From Termitomyces sp. T153 (lineage: Eukaryota > Basidiomycota > Agaricomycetes > Agaricales > Lyophyllaceae): DNA of 64,000 bases. Below, one piece after another: positions 33,848 to 44,680 of this stretch; position 1 is the first letter of the stretch; each line of letters begins with the position of its first letter. A program made the position numbers and the translations under genes. The DNA is taken from contig JACKQL020000016.1 of NCBI GenBank assembly GCA_018296165.2, positions 1,047,806 through 1,111,805 of the forward strand, written 5' to 3'. Under the pieces are notes generated by a model, which did no database searches, was not told the DNA's origin, and saw only the letters and a list, made by a program, of their open reading frames with translations.

Positions 33848-34844
33848 TGTCATGACCCACTCCCTAGCTCCCTAGACACTGCTCCCAACCCCTCCCGATT
33901 TCCCGTCTAACTCCCCTGAACCCTGCCCACACTTTTGCGCCCACACTGGACAACTCCGACGCTTCTCCGGCAAACCCCGACGGCAACTCCCTATCCGTAG
34001 CCATCAACACCCCCCTGAAACCTTCCCCCACCGTTCCTGGCCACGTCATACGTCCCCGACCCCCTACCCTAGTTCACCCACCCATCCCAGAGTGTCACGA
34101 CGTCCCCAGAGCGGCCGTGCCCCCAACTGATCCCATCAGAATACTGCCGTGGCCTGACCTTGGATTGTACCCAACACCCGTTGACTCTGCACAGCTCTGT
34201 CAACCCCCGCCATCATATCTGCCGCCCTCAGGAGGCACCCAGTAGTTGGTATATAAGTCATAGAATAACCCCTCGAACTTTAGTCTTGATATTACATTTA
34301 CCGGTTTCCTATGTTTCGTCTCTCGTCTTGTCTCTATTTCTGTTTTTAGGCTTTGAATCTATCTTTTCTCAGTCTCGTCTTGTCTCCGTCTCATCTCAAC
34401 TGTACATATTTCCTTTGTTCCTCTGAAGTTCCCTTGCTCCCTATGTCAGTACAAACTCCGTGCACATGCCACGACCTGAACATTCTTAACGACAACTCCA
34501 GACCTCGCTACCTGCTCAGCCCCGGAACCCACCAAGCCCCGGTAATCCCCTGTCCAGCTCCGACCCCGCCCCCATCAACCGAGAAGCCTCCGCCTACCCC
34601 GCAATCTATTTGTGCGCCCACTAACTAGCCCTGACACCCGCCCTGGGTCAACGACCAGTACCTCCGGTCTTAGACCCCTCCGAATCACTCAGGACTTGCT
34701 CGGGCCGCTCTTCCTAGGGACCCCTCGCAAGCTTTCCCCACCTCCGCTCCAACTCCGGATGCCTGGTTATAAGTGCAGGACATCGCGTCCGCCTAGTAAG
34801 GACTCACCAGTGTACTGAGCCCCCATTGTCAGCGGAACCTGACA
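33848..34844 (+). repeat. 5' LTR of element Z
   Basis: 997 bp, begins TGTCATGACC, ends AACCTGACA. Differences from the 3' LTR are nearly all CpG against TpG or CpA. Confidence 0.95.
34250..34257 (+). promoter_or_regulatory. TATA box in Z 5' LTR
   Basis: TATATAAG, conserved at 44081-44088 in the 3' LTR. Followed by a pyrimidine-rich stretch with TCTCGTCTCGTCTCC-like pentamers, a plausible transcription-start region. Confidence 0.65.
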
Positions 34845-34876
34845 TAATATCAAGACTCCCCCTTACCCTGTTCTCA

Positions 34877-37387
34877 ATGTCTGCGTTTAACCCTGCGTAC
34901 AACCCCGTCGGTTACCCAACCAATGCCTACGGCCGGCCCATACTGGAAAATTCCTATGCCCCATTCTACCCGGGTCCCTTTGCGGACCAATACGTGCCCC
35001 GTCATTGGACCCCTGACCCCAACCAGGCATTCTACGCCCCCTCCATCAGCCAGGGAATACCCCCGGGCTGGCGCCGCCCTCCCACATTCCACGCCGATGG
35101 CAACAACCCCCGTATCAACCCCGGAGGATACTCCGCAGCACCCCCCAACCCCGCCTACCTTCCCCCCGCCCATTACTATGCGTATCCAATCCCCGCTGCA
35201 GCCCCAGCCCCTCTGGAAGCTACGGATAACTATTCCCCACCCCACCCACCATTCGCCGTTCAAACCCCTCCTTCCCCCAGGCAGCAGAGGATCGAAGCCT
35301 ACGCCCAGCAACGCGACGAAGTTCTCCGCTTCCTCCGCCTGTCCCCTGCGGAATTCGCAAGGCGTACCCGCACCTTCCTTACCAGCCTAGGCTACCCCGA
35401 CACCTCCGCAACTCCGGAGGTCTGGGCGGACCGACTCCTCGACTTCCACGAACGCTACCTGCAAGGGAACCTCCCGGAGAATACGCAAGGCACCCTGGGC
35501 CTCGACGAGAACTTACGGAACGAGCTCCGCGCCTTGGTCGAAGAAATCCACACTAGCCCGAACCCCCGCCCCTTCGAAGATCCCCTGGACCCCGCCCGCT
35601 CCTTCCACGTGCAACGCGAGGAACCCGTCGGGACACGAAACGAAGCCCCATCTTCCGTTCCCCGCCAGCAGGAAGAACTCAACGCGGCCTCCAGCATCTT
35701 GAGGAATCTCAACCCCGCGGGGGGGCTGTTCGACCAACCCGCCGCCCACACCCTGGCCCTCTCCGCCCGGCCCCGGGCCAGCTCGGTGCCCAGCGCCTTC
35801 CGAACCTGGGATCAACCCGCCATCCCCGAAATCCGCTCCCAACGACCGTCCCTACGCGTCGACGACGACAACCGGACCCTCTCCTATATCGACGAGCCGG
35901 GCAACCCCGTCGACGAACACCCCCCGCGCAACGGGCCCCAACGAGACCGACCCCCCCATTTCGACCTCCGCGCCCCTCGTAGCAATGCCCCTCCGCCCCG
36001 TCCCAACGCCCCAGTCCCCCCGCGACAGCCCCTGGGCCCCGGGGCGCCCCGACCCCCTCTGTCCGCCAACCCCTTTCGTCCCCCGCCCGCCCCGATGCCT
36101 AACCCCCCCAACGACATCAACTATTTCGGACCCCCAAATCCCGGAGGACCCTCTCCCCCTCGATGGGCCCCAGGACCCGCCCCGGGTAGTGTAGGTCAAA
36201 ACCCCGGTGGGGGACCACCCAATGGCGGACCCCCAGGAGGATGGGGCCTGGCGATGGACAACTTTCCCCCCCAGCGCGGAAACGGAAACAACTACTACTA
36301 CTACTACAACGCCGGACCCCCACCTCGAACTCAAAATTCGCAGGACGATACCCGCGACGCACTGGCCCGGGAAGGAAAGCTCGACATCCAGAAGCCCGAA
36401 CCCTTCACCGGCCGCGACCCCCGGAAGTGGCGAATCTTCCTGACCCAGTGTTTAACTATGTTTCAAGCTAAGCCCATCACTTTTCAGCTTGAGAGCTCAC
36501 GAGTAGCCTTCGCCGCATCATACTTACAGGGCATCGCCTTCGACCACTACACCGCGCTACTCCGGTTCGACCCAAACAATCCCGTACTCTCCCATTGGCT
36601 CGCTTTCACTCAAGAGTTCTCGAGTAAGTTTGGCGTCTTTGACACCATAGCAGAGGCGGAGGAAAATCTCTTCAACCTCCAAATGCGCGACAACGAACGC
36701 TTCACGACCTTCATCGTACGATTCGAACAAGAGGCCTATGAGACCAGCTGGAATTACAACGCCCTCCGGTTTGCCCTCCGTCGTGCCCTGCCCCAACGGA
36801 TCAAGGACGTCCTTCGCCTCGCGCCCAAACAAACCACCTACGACGGGTACAAGGCGCTCGTTACCCAGGTCGACCAACGTTATTGGGAAGATCGCAGCGA
36901 AAACACGGCGCCCCGGACCTCGTGGAATACCTCCGGTAACACCAACTGGCAGGCCGGAGCAACCAATGGCATCCGACCCTCCATCCCCGCTAACCCTGCT
37001 AACCCTGCACCCCGCTTCCCCCCGGGCCGAGGAGTCCCCAACGCTAATCGGCCCCCGGGGCAGCGACCACCCGCCCAGCTCAACGCCGCCGACCTCCACG
37101 ACACCCCAGTACCTCTGGATACCAACCCCGACGATCGCGACGACATCCCGGACCCCGCCAACGATCAGGAAGCCCTATGCGCAAACAGGATCCAGGACAG
37201 TCAGTGGATCGACGTGCCGGAAGAAACGCAGGAGAAACGACGGAAGGAGGGCGCGTGCATCCTATGTGGTGAGCAGGGACATTTTATTTGCAGTTGCCCT
37301 AAACGACAGGTGATGGGACGCGCCGTGTGGACGATCGACGGAGAAGACTGTAACTACCAGTTCACGGAAAACGAGTCGGCGGTTTAG
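34877..37387 (+). CDS. Element Z Gag polyprotein (836 aa)
   Basis: Uninterrupted frame. The start chosen ([10 protein letters not shown]) is the first ATG beyond the LTR; the upstream in-frame ATG at 34826 is within the LTR. Residues 1-500 are a long proline/asparagine-rich, probably disordered, region with a short Tyr run (near 36293-36308) and a helical patch near 135-200. Residues about 500-690 form the retrotrans_gag capsid core ([51 protein letters not shown]). A CX2CX4HX4C zinc knuckle lies at about 794-807 ([14 protein letters not shown]) and would bind genomic RNA. The long N-terminal extension is unusual in size. Pol lies in the -1 frame and overlaps the last 34 bases. Confidence 0.95.
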   Translation: MSAFNPAYNPVGYPTNAYGRPILENSYAPFYPGPFADQYVPRHWTPDPNQAFYAPSISQGIPPGWRRPPTFHADGNNPRINPGGYSAAPPNPAYLPPAHYYAYPIPAAAPAPLEATDNYSPPHPPFAVQTPPSPRQQRIEAYAQQRDEVLRFLRLSPAEFARRTRTFLTSLGYPDTSATPEVWADRLLDFHERYLQGNLPENTQGTLGLDENLRNELRALVEEIHTSPNPRPFEDPLDPARSFHVQREEPVGTRNEAPSSVPRQQEELNAASSILRNLNPAGGLFDQPAAHTLALSARPRASSVPSAFRTWDQPAIPEIRSQRPSLRVDDDNRTLSYIDEPGNPVDEHPPRNGPQRDRPPHFDLRAPRSNAPPPRPNAPVPPRQPLGPGAPRPPLSANPFRPPPAPMPNPPNDINYFGPPNPGGPSPPRWAPGPAPGSVGQNPGGGPPNGGPPGGWGLAMDNFPPQRGNGNNYYYYYNAGPPPRTQNSQDDTRDALAREGKLDIQKPEPFTGRDPRKWRIFLTQCLTMFQAKPITFQLESSRVAFAASYLQGIAFDHYTALLRFDPNNPVLSHWLAFTQEFSSKFGVFDTIAEAEENLFNLQMRDNERFTTFIVRFEQEAYETSWNYNALRFALRRALPQRIKDVLRLAPKQTTYDGYKALVTQVDQRYWEDRSENTAPRTSWNTSGNTNWQAGATNGIRPSIPANPANPAPRFPPGRGVPNANRPPGQRPPAQLNAADLHDTPVPLDTNPDDRDDIPDPANDQEALCANRIQDSQWIDVPEETQEKRRKEGACILCGEQGHFICSCPKRQVMGRAVWTIDGEDCNYQFTENESAV

Positions 37388-37527
37388 GTCTGGAAGACGC
37401 ACTAGACCGCGGACCACATCCCGACGTCTTCTCTGCCCCAGCCACACTTCTCCGCGCAATGATGCTCGCCCCGGACAACCCCCCAGCACACCTCCCCTCC
37501 CACTCCTCCACAAACCTCCTCCTCCGC

Positions 37528-37848
37528 ACCACTCTCCCCTTCACCGACAAACCCGTCCCCACACTAGTCGACAGCGGTGCCACCGATAACTTTGTTGACG
37601 AATCCCTGGCAGCGCTCGCCCCACAACCCCTCCGCCGTCTCCCCGCCCCGATCCCCCTCAAACTCTTTGACGGAGACTCTACCCCAGCGGGAGACATCAC
37701 TCATTGCCTAGAAACGACCCTGACCTTCGCCGACGGACAACAGCAAGAACTCCGACTACTTGTCACAAAATTACACCCCTCCGCCCCCGTCGTCTTAGGG
37801 TTCTCATGGCTCCGCTCCACCAATCCCCGCGTCGATTGGCCCAGTCTC
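37528..37848 (+). other. Retropepsin domain 1 of Z Pol
   Basis: Residues about 24-130. Catalytic triplet Asp-Ser-Gly at 37570-37578 after VPTLV. The C-terminal half has [20 protein letters not shown], the usual ILG-type flap-closing motif. Length is typical for a full retroviral-type protease monomer. Confidence 0.85.
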
Positions 37849-37998
37849 ACCCTACGCCTCGACCGGGACAACCCCACTGACTCCGGACTGGTACCCTTCC
37901 ATGTCTCACCCCCCTCCGAGAGCTCCGAGACCACGATCAACCAACCCCGGACCCCGCCGCAACTTCGCTCTAGGTCTGCACGATCGTTCGTCATCTAT

Positions 37999-38313
37999 GT
38001 CCGACTTGGCGGCTCGCTCAAGGTACTTCCCGCCCTCGTAGACAGCGGCGCCTCCGGTGTCTTCGTCAGCAACCAACTCGACCTCCGACGCAACGACCTC
38101 GACAAACCCCTCGAGCTCCAACTCTTCGACGGGAGCCCCGCCACGACAAGAATCACGCAGTACCACGACAACACCCTCACCCTCGATAACGACCTGCAGT
38201 TCCAGGCCCGACTCCTCGTTACCCAACTACCCCCGTCGACCCCGATCGTGCTCGGACTCCCGTGGCTGCGAGACGTCAATCCCGACATCAACTGGAAGAA
38301 CCTCACCATGCAA
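37999..38313 (+). other. Retropepsin domain 2 of Z Pol (tandem copy)
   Basis: Residues about 181-285. Asp-Ser-Gly at 38041-38049 after LPALV. Segment order matches domain 1: [30 protein letters not shown], then DINWKNLTM corresponding to RVDWPSLTL. Separated from domain 1 by a Ser/Pro-rich linker. Both keep catalytic residues. Confidence 0.85.
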
Positions 38314-41300
38314 TTCCCTGGCCCCGAAGCAAGCTTAGCGGCCGCCATCCACCTCCGCTTCCAGTCTATCCCTGACCCCGACACCACCCCGGACCCGACT
38401 GCTACACCTACGGGACCCAACCCCGTCGACTCCGGAAACCTCGACATTAAAATCATCGGCGCCGTCCCCTTCGCGCGCCTCCTACAAGAAGGCACCCCCG
38501 CCTTCCAGTTGCAAGTCACGCCAGCCCTACCGGAGGAATACCTCCGCGCAGGGACTACCACGCCAGAAAAGAAGACAGAGGAACAGATCCTATCCGAAGT
38601 AGTTCCCCCGGAGTATCATAAGTTCGCTGACGTGTTCTCCGAAGGAAGTGCCAAGGAACTCCCTCCGCACCGCTCCTACGACCACCAGATCGACCTCGAA
38701 GAAGGCACCTCACCCCCGTTTGGCAAGATCTACAACATGTCCGAAATCGAGCTCCGGGCCCTGAAGGAATACCTCGACGACATGCTCGGCAAAGGTTTCA
38801 TACGTCCCTCGATCTCCGCGGCTGGCGCTCCGGTTCTGTTTGCCAAGAAAAAAGACGGATCCCTCCGACTCTGTGTGGATTATCGGGGACTCAACAAAGT
38901 CACCAAGAAGAACCGGTACCCCCTCCCCTTAATCGGAGACCTTGTTGATCGCCTTTGCAGCGCCAAGATTTACACGAAAATCGACCTTCGTTCCGGCTAC
39001 AACAATGTCCGGATCGCCCCGGGACATGAATGGAAGACCGCCTTTCGCACCCGCTACGGCCTCTTTGAGTATCTCGTAATGCCCTTCGGAATGACTAACT
39101 CCCCCGCCACCTTCCAGTACTTCATGAACGACATCTTCCACGACATGAACAACGTCTTTGTCATCGTATATTTGGACGATATCCTGATCTACTCGAATTC
39201 GCCGGCGGAGCATTCGGAGCACGTCCGCCGTGTCCTGGAACGACTCTGAGAGTATCACCTTCATGCTAAACCCGAAAAGTGCTCATTCCACACAGCGGAA
39301 GTCGAATATCTCGGGGTCATCGTCACCCCCGACGGTGTGCGCATGGACCCCGCCAAGGTCGACGCAATACTCAACTGGCCCTCCCCGCGGAACGTCAAGG
39401 AGGTACAGTCATTCTTGGGGTTTGCTAACTTCTATCGCCGCTTCATCGACAACTACTCCGGAATCACCAAACCCCTCAACCGGCTCACATGGAAGGACAC
39501 CCCTTGGGATTGGGACAGCAAGTGCCAGAGCGTATTCCTCCTCCTGAAGAAGGCCTTCACCTCCGCTCCGGTCCTCCGCCATTTCGACCCCTCCCTACCG
39601 ATCGTGCTCGAATGTGACGCCTCCGACTACGCTATCGCCGGGATACTCTCCCAGTCGAACTCGGGGGGCAAGGATCTCCGCCCCGTCGCCTTCTACACCC
39701 GATCAATGATCCCAGCGGAACTCAACTACGACATTTACGACAAGGAACTCCTCGCGATCGTCGAAGCCTTTCGTCAGTGGCGGGCCTACCTCGAAGGGTC
39801 CCCGCACCGCATCCAAGTCTACTCCGATCACAACAACCTGCAATATTTCACGACCATGAAACAGCTCAGCCGCCGCCAGGCTCGATGGTCCGAAACCCTT
39901 TCGGAGTACGATTTTACCATTCACTACCGCCCCGGGCGACTCGGCGCAAAGCCCGACGCCCTCACTCGGAGACCCGACGTGTATCCGAAGAAATCGTTCG
40001 AAACCAAACGAAATGCATTCAACCATCGAGTGGTAATCCCACCCAAACATCTACATGCCGTGCTGATTTTAAACGAAGAAGGAATCCTCCAGCAAATCAG
40101 GAATTCACCCCCGGACCCCTTCTTCAACCAGCATGACCCCCGCAACAACCCCAACGAGTCGAGCGTAGACAACCCCTTTTCGCTATCCCCGGACCACCGC
40201 CTGCTGCTCCGAAGTGGACGAATCTACGCCCCGGACCACAAGTCCATTCGCCTCGACATACTCCGGCAGCACCACGATCACAAACTCCGGGGGCACCCAG
40301 GAATTCGTAAGACCCTTCAACTCATCTCCCGGACTTATTTTTGGCCAGGAATGAAGAAGGACGTCACGCAATATGTAAGGGCCTGCGAACCCTGCCTACG
40401 GGCCAAAGTACCCCGCCATCGCCCCCACGGATTACTGAAACCCCTCCCCGTCGGTCGCCGCCCCTGGTCTTCAATATCGATGGATCATATCGTCGAACTC
40501 CCCGACTCCGAAGGTTTCGACGCAATCCTCGTCGTCATCTGCCGCCTTACCAAACAAGCCCTCTTTATTCCCTGCCACACCACTGACACCGCCCCGGATT
40601 TTGCCAAACTATTTCTAGAACACGTATTCTCCAAACACGGACTTCCCGACGACATCGTCTCCGACCGTGGACCCCTATTCGTATCTCATTTCTGGCAATC
40701 GCTGTGCAAGGCGCTCGAGATCAAAACCAGCCTCTCTACCGCCTACCACCCGGAAACCGACGGGCAAACCGAGCGCGTAAACCAGACGTTAGAACAGTAT
40801 CTTCGCCTCTACGTTAACTATTTACAGAACGACTGGCGCGCGGAGCTTCCCCTCGCCGAATTCACCTACAACAACACGCCTCACTCCGCCACCGGAGTTT
40901 CCCCCTTTTACGCCAACAAGGGCTACAATCCTCGACTCACGCTGTCCCTCAAGGACATCCCCTCCCACGTTGCCCACGAAGTCGCCGAGGACCTCCGATC
41001 CCTCCACCAATTCCTCCGGGACGAGATCGACACCGCCAACCAAGCCTACTCCAAGCACGCCGACGCCCGTCGCAAGCCGACCCCCGACTGGCCTCCCGGC
41101 ACCTTGGTCTGGCTCGACCGACAAAATCTTAAGACCCGGAGGCCTTCCATCAAACTCGACCACAAACGCCTCGGCCCATTCAAGATCCTCCGGAAGGTCT
41201 CCACCCACGCTTACAAGCTCGACCTGCCTCCGGGCCTGAAGGGCCTCCACCCTGTGTTCCACGTTTGACTCCTTGAAAGGCACGCTCCAGACCCCTTCCC

Positions 41301-41538
41301 CAGCCAACGCCCCAGCCGACCACCCCCCGTCGAAGTCGAGGACGAGTATCACTACGAGGTCGACGAGATCCTCGACTCCCGGGTAGTTTGCGGCCGACTC
41401 CAGTACTTGGTCTGCTGGAAGGGCTACGGACCTGAGGACAACATGTGGGAACCCCGAAAGAACCTCGACAGAGCCCCCGACGAACTCCGGGACTTCCACC
41501 GATGGAATCCCGCCAAGCCCCGGAACCCCCGGGACTGA

Positions 41539-41767
41539 CCCAACACAGATGGCAATAGTGGGCGTAACCCCCGCCTCTGGGTTCACCAGGGATTCAACTC
41601 CCACCAATACTCTCCTACGTGTTTCCACTTACTCCTCTCCTCGCTCTATCTGAAACTTCCCACACTCAGCAGAAGGACCAAAGACTGTATAGGAACAAGC
41701 AGTGTACAGGTATATACTCGAACAAGAAGGGGCAGGGAACAAGTCAACGACGGGGTCCGAATTCCCC
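41539..41767. other. Region between Z pol and antisense gene
   Basis: No ORF. Expected to hold the 3' ends of two convergent transcripts. No clear polyadenylation signal picked. Confidence 0.4.
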
Positions 41768-43463
41768 TCACTCTCCCTCCTCCTCCGACCCTAACCCCGC
41801 TACCCTTCCCACCATGAACACCTCCAACTGTGCCACTACCGCCGCCAGAACCTTGGGTTGCCCGGGGAGTGGTTCCCCCACGTCCGTCGCTATTTCCCAC
41901 CACGCCCCGGGATCTGCCGTCGCCCTCCGCTGATGCCCTGCCAACAGATGCCCCATCTGCATAACCCCTTGACCCAACTCCGGCGGAAGTTCCCTGGGCA
42001 TCCTCGCCAACCCATCATGAATGGACCCCAGTGCTGCCGATGCTCCGTCGAGAAGGATGCAATGCTCCCGGGCCCAGTCTGTGGAACCTGAATCAGCGCT
42101 TAGGAAAAGAAAGCGGGGAAACCACTCACAAAGCACTCCTTGCCGGCCCGAGGCCACCTCGTTGGCAAGCCATTCCTCCCGCCGCCGTGCCCTCTCCGCC
42201 GCCGCCCGGACTTCCCCAGCGCTGGAACCCTGCTGGGTCTCCTGCACCCCTGAGCCTCCTGCCTGCTGCGTTGCCACCTCCGCCGCCTCTGCCCACGCCT
42301 GCAAATGCACCGTCCGCACCTCCAACTCCTGCAGACGAGATAATTGCTCTGCGGCAGTCCCAACGGCAATGTCCTTGTCTTTCCATGCCAGGTCCCGTTC
42401 CCTCCGAACCCCGTCCAACTCCTGTTGAGCCCCATCCCTCTCCTCCCGTACCCCCTGAATCTCCTCCTCGCACGCGACCAAAAACCGTTCCAAGCCCTCT
42501 ACCCGATGCTGCAGATAGGCCTCCGCAACCAACCATGACCTATCCGTGGACTGCTCAACGGGGGCTCCGGATGTAGGGGAGTACACCGCAGAACCAGGGG
42601 GGCCCCCCATTACCTGCTCGCCCCGCGCCCGCTTACTGGGACCCGCCTTGGGTGAAGGGGACGCTCTCCGTTTCCCTTTCTCCTGCATGGAAGGGGCCCC
42701 CTCCCTCTGTCCACCCCGCCGGGGCCCCACCTTCATGACAGGCACGCTAACCCGTTCCCCTTCCCCAGCCCCGGAGCCCCTCCCTGACACCCTGCCCTTC
42801 CGCCCTTCCTCCAGCTGTGCTGCGACCCAACCTTGATCCCACCCTTGCTCTGCTGCGACGCAAACGGCCCGCCAACTCAGGGTGATGGAGCACTTCTCAT
42901 GCCGCAAACGGCATGGAAGGCACACCGACGTGTCCTGCCATACCCCCAATGCAGGTTCCTCAAACTCACACTGCTCCCCTCGTTGGGTACAAGACGCACA
43001 CTGCAGGGGCATGTTGGTCCGGGAAACATGAAGCTGAGTGGCCACTCACCAGGGCCGCCGCCTGACACCACTTGAGGGTGGGGGGACCCCTCACCCGACC
43101 CACCGCCTCGGCAAACTGCTCCGGCGTCACCTCCGCCTGTACCACCCTCGAACCCTCTGGGACAAGCCGGACCACCCCCGGGCGAATGCCAGACTTGGAA
43201 CGCGTAGAAGTGACCACGCCCGCTGGGGGCTGCATTGCATCTGCACCAGACAGTGGCCCTGAGGGACCAGCCACGGCCACAGACAACTCTGCGAAGGGAC
43301 AATCAGTGTTCTGGGGTACATGGAACGGACCGCACTCACAACTACGGTACATCGCCTCGACCCGACCGTGATCTTGGTGACCCTCTGAATCTTCGGAGGA
43401 CGATGGCTGGGAAGGCGGGGACGGCAACCTAGATGCTGTGGGAGAATAAGGTGAAGAAGACAT
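41768..43463 (-). CDS. Antisense, intron-containing gene of Z: cysteine-cluster/coiled-coil protein (about 548 aa)
   Basis: Two frames on minus join cleanly by a 49-nt GT-AG intron (43049-43001; donor GTGAGT, acceptor CCCCTGCAG). Exon 1 is 43463-43050, starting MSSSPYSP; exon 2 is 43000-41768. The join reads KWCQAAAL/CASCTQRGEQ. Two CX2CX6C motifs (CASCTQRGEQC and CLPCRLRHEKC, 15 residues apart) resemble a fungal Zn2Cys6 cluster with a long loop. A basic patch (GKRRASPSPKAGPSKRAR) could be a nuclear signal. A coiled coil of about 100 residues rich in Glu/Arg heptads follows, then a helical C-terminus. A second intron is likely at 42129-42079 (51 nt) or 42129-42088 (42 nt); both keep the frame. 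A regulatory or DNA-binding role is inference only. Confidence 0.75.
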
Positions 43464-43500
43464 TGCAACAAGCTGGTGGACTCCTGGGTGCATCCACCCC

Positions 43501-43508
43501 TTTTAATA
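43501..43508 (-). promoter_or_regulatory. Possible TATA box of the Z antisense gene
   Basis: TATTAAAA on minus, 38 nt upstream of the proposed ATG. It favours the ATG at 43463 over the in-frame ATG at 43493, which would be too close. Confidence 0.4.
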
Positions 43509-43663
43509 ACTTAAGAAGGGGCCCCTGACAAACGGCGGCCGCACCTCGACTTCCTTCCCCACGCTGCCACCGCTTGCTGCGGTTTGATCAATATTGATCA
43601 ACTTCGATTCCCACGCCCTACCGATCCCCGACTTGCTCTCTGCGTCTCAAGGGTCTCAACGCT

Positions 43664-43676
43664 GAAGGGGGGGTGA
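43664..43676 (+). other. Polypurine tract of Z
   Basis: GAAGGGGGGGTGA abutting the 3' LTR. The X elements have almost the same junction (GGGGGGGTGA then TGTCA). Confidence 0.8.
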
Positions 43677-44675
43677 TGTCACGACCCGCTCCCTAGCTCC
43701 CTAGACACTGCTCCCAACCCCTCCCGATTTCCCGTCTAACTCCCCTGAACCCTGCCCACACTTTTGCGCCCACACTGGACAACTCCGACACTTCTCCGGC
43801 AAACTCTGACAGCAACTCCCTATCCGTAGCCATCAACAACCCCCCTGAAACCTTCCCCCACCGTTCCTGGCCACGTCATACGTCCCCGACCCCCTACCCT
43901 AGTTCACCCGACCCGTCCCAGAGTGTCACGACGTCCCCGGAGCGGCCGCGCCCCCAACTGATCCCATCAGAATACTGCCGTGGCCTGACCTTGGATTGTA
44001 CCCAACACCCGTTGACTCTGCACAGCTCTGTCAACCCCCGCCATCATATCTGCCGCCCTCAGGAGGCACCCAGTAGTTGGTATATAAGTCATAGAATACC
44101 CCCTCAAACTTTAGTCTTGATATTACATTTACCGGTTTCCTATGTTTCGTCTCTCGTCTTGTCTCTATTTCTGTTTTTAGGCTTTGAATCTATCTTTTCT
44201 CAGTCTCGTCTCGTCTCCGTCTCATCTCGACTGTACATATTTCCTTTGTTCCTCTGAAGTTCCCTTGCTCCCTATGTCAGTACAAACTCCGTGCACATGC
44301 CACGACCTGAACATTCTTAACGACAACTCCGGACCTCGCTACCCGCTCAGCCCCGGAACCCACCAAGCCCCGGTAATCCCCTGTCCAGCTCCGACCCCGC
44401 CCCCATCAACCGAGAAGCCTCCGCCTACCCCGCAATCTATTTGTGCGCCCACTAACTAGCCCTGACACCCGCCCTGGGTCAACGACCAGTACCTCCGGTC
44501 TTAGACCCCTCCGAATCACTCAGGACTTGCTCGGGCCGCTCTCCCTAGGGACCCCTCGCAAGCTTTCCCCACCTCTGCTCCAACTCCGGACGCCTGGTTA
44601 TAAGCACAGGACATCGCGTCCGCCTAGTAAGGACTCGCCAGTGTACTGAGCCCCCGTTGTCAGCGGAACCTGACA
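43677..44675 (+). repeat. 3' LTR of element Z
   Basis: 999 bp, begins TGTCACGACC, ends AACCTGACA, followed by GAGTT. TATA box at 44081-44088. Confidence 0.95.
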
Positions 44676-44680
44676 GAGTT

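Larger units (their letters stand above)
37459..41538 (+). pseudogene. Element Z Pol with tandem retropepsins, RT, RNase H, integrase, chromodomain; two in-frame TGA
   Basis: The frame is open from 37354, with the first ATG at 37459. Two aspartic-protease units lie in tandem: DSGAT (Asp38) and DSGAS (Asp195), each followed by its own LKLFDGD/LQLFDGS and [20 protein letters not shown] segment. RT starts near residue 400 and carries YLDD at 571-574. RNase H (ECDASDYAIAGIL, YDKELLAIVEAF), the integrase HHCC block (CEPCLRAK), the DDE core (SMDHIVELPD, SDRGPLF, HPETDGQTERVNQ) and a C-terminal chromodomain ([26 protein letters not shown]) follow. TGA at 39247-39249 (RT thumb) and 41266-41268 (after VFHV) are the only breaks. 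Each sits where CGA would give Arg. Without readthrough the element cannot make full Pol. Confidence 0.93.
33848..44675 (+). mobile_element. Element Z: nearly intact 10.8-kb chromovirus (Ty3/Gypsy) with antisense cargo gene
   Basis: LTRs of 997 and 999 bp, TGTCA...TGACA ends, perfect 5-bp duplication GAGTT (33843-33847, 44676-44680). Internal order: gag, protease (two copies in tandem), RT, RNase H, integrase, chromodomain, then an antisense intron-containing gene, polypurine tract and 3' LTR. GC-rich and full of CpG, unlike the W element it sits in. LTR identity is about 97-98% by eye. Only two in-frame stops break pol, so this is the youngest element in the window. It sits inside the protease region of W. 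Confidence 0.95.

Noticed and set aside
34845..34860. tRNA primer-binding site directly after the Z 5' LTR
   Set aside because: The sequence TAATATCAAGACTCC does not start with TGG and matches no tRNA 3' end I can verify, though the decayed copy has the similar TGATATCAAGGCTCC.
35852..36334. Long minus-strand frames inside Z gag
   Set aside because: They overlap the well-supported sense Gag core and arise from GC-rich codon bias; the text is low-complexity Gly/Val/Arg.
40822..41628. 268-codon minus-strand frame over Z integrase
   Set aside because: Shadow of the conserved integrase C-terminus and chromodomain on plus; no motif of its own and no splice or promoter signal.
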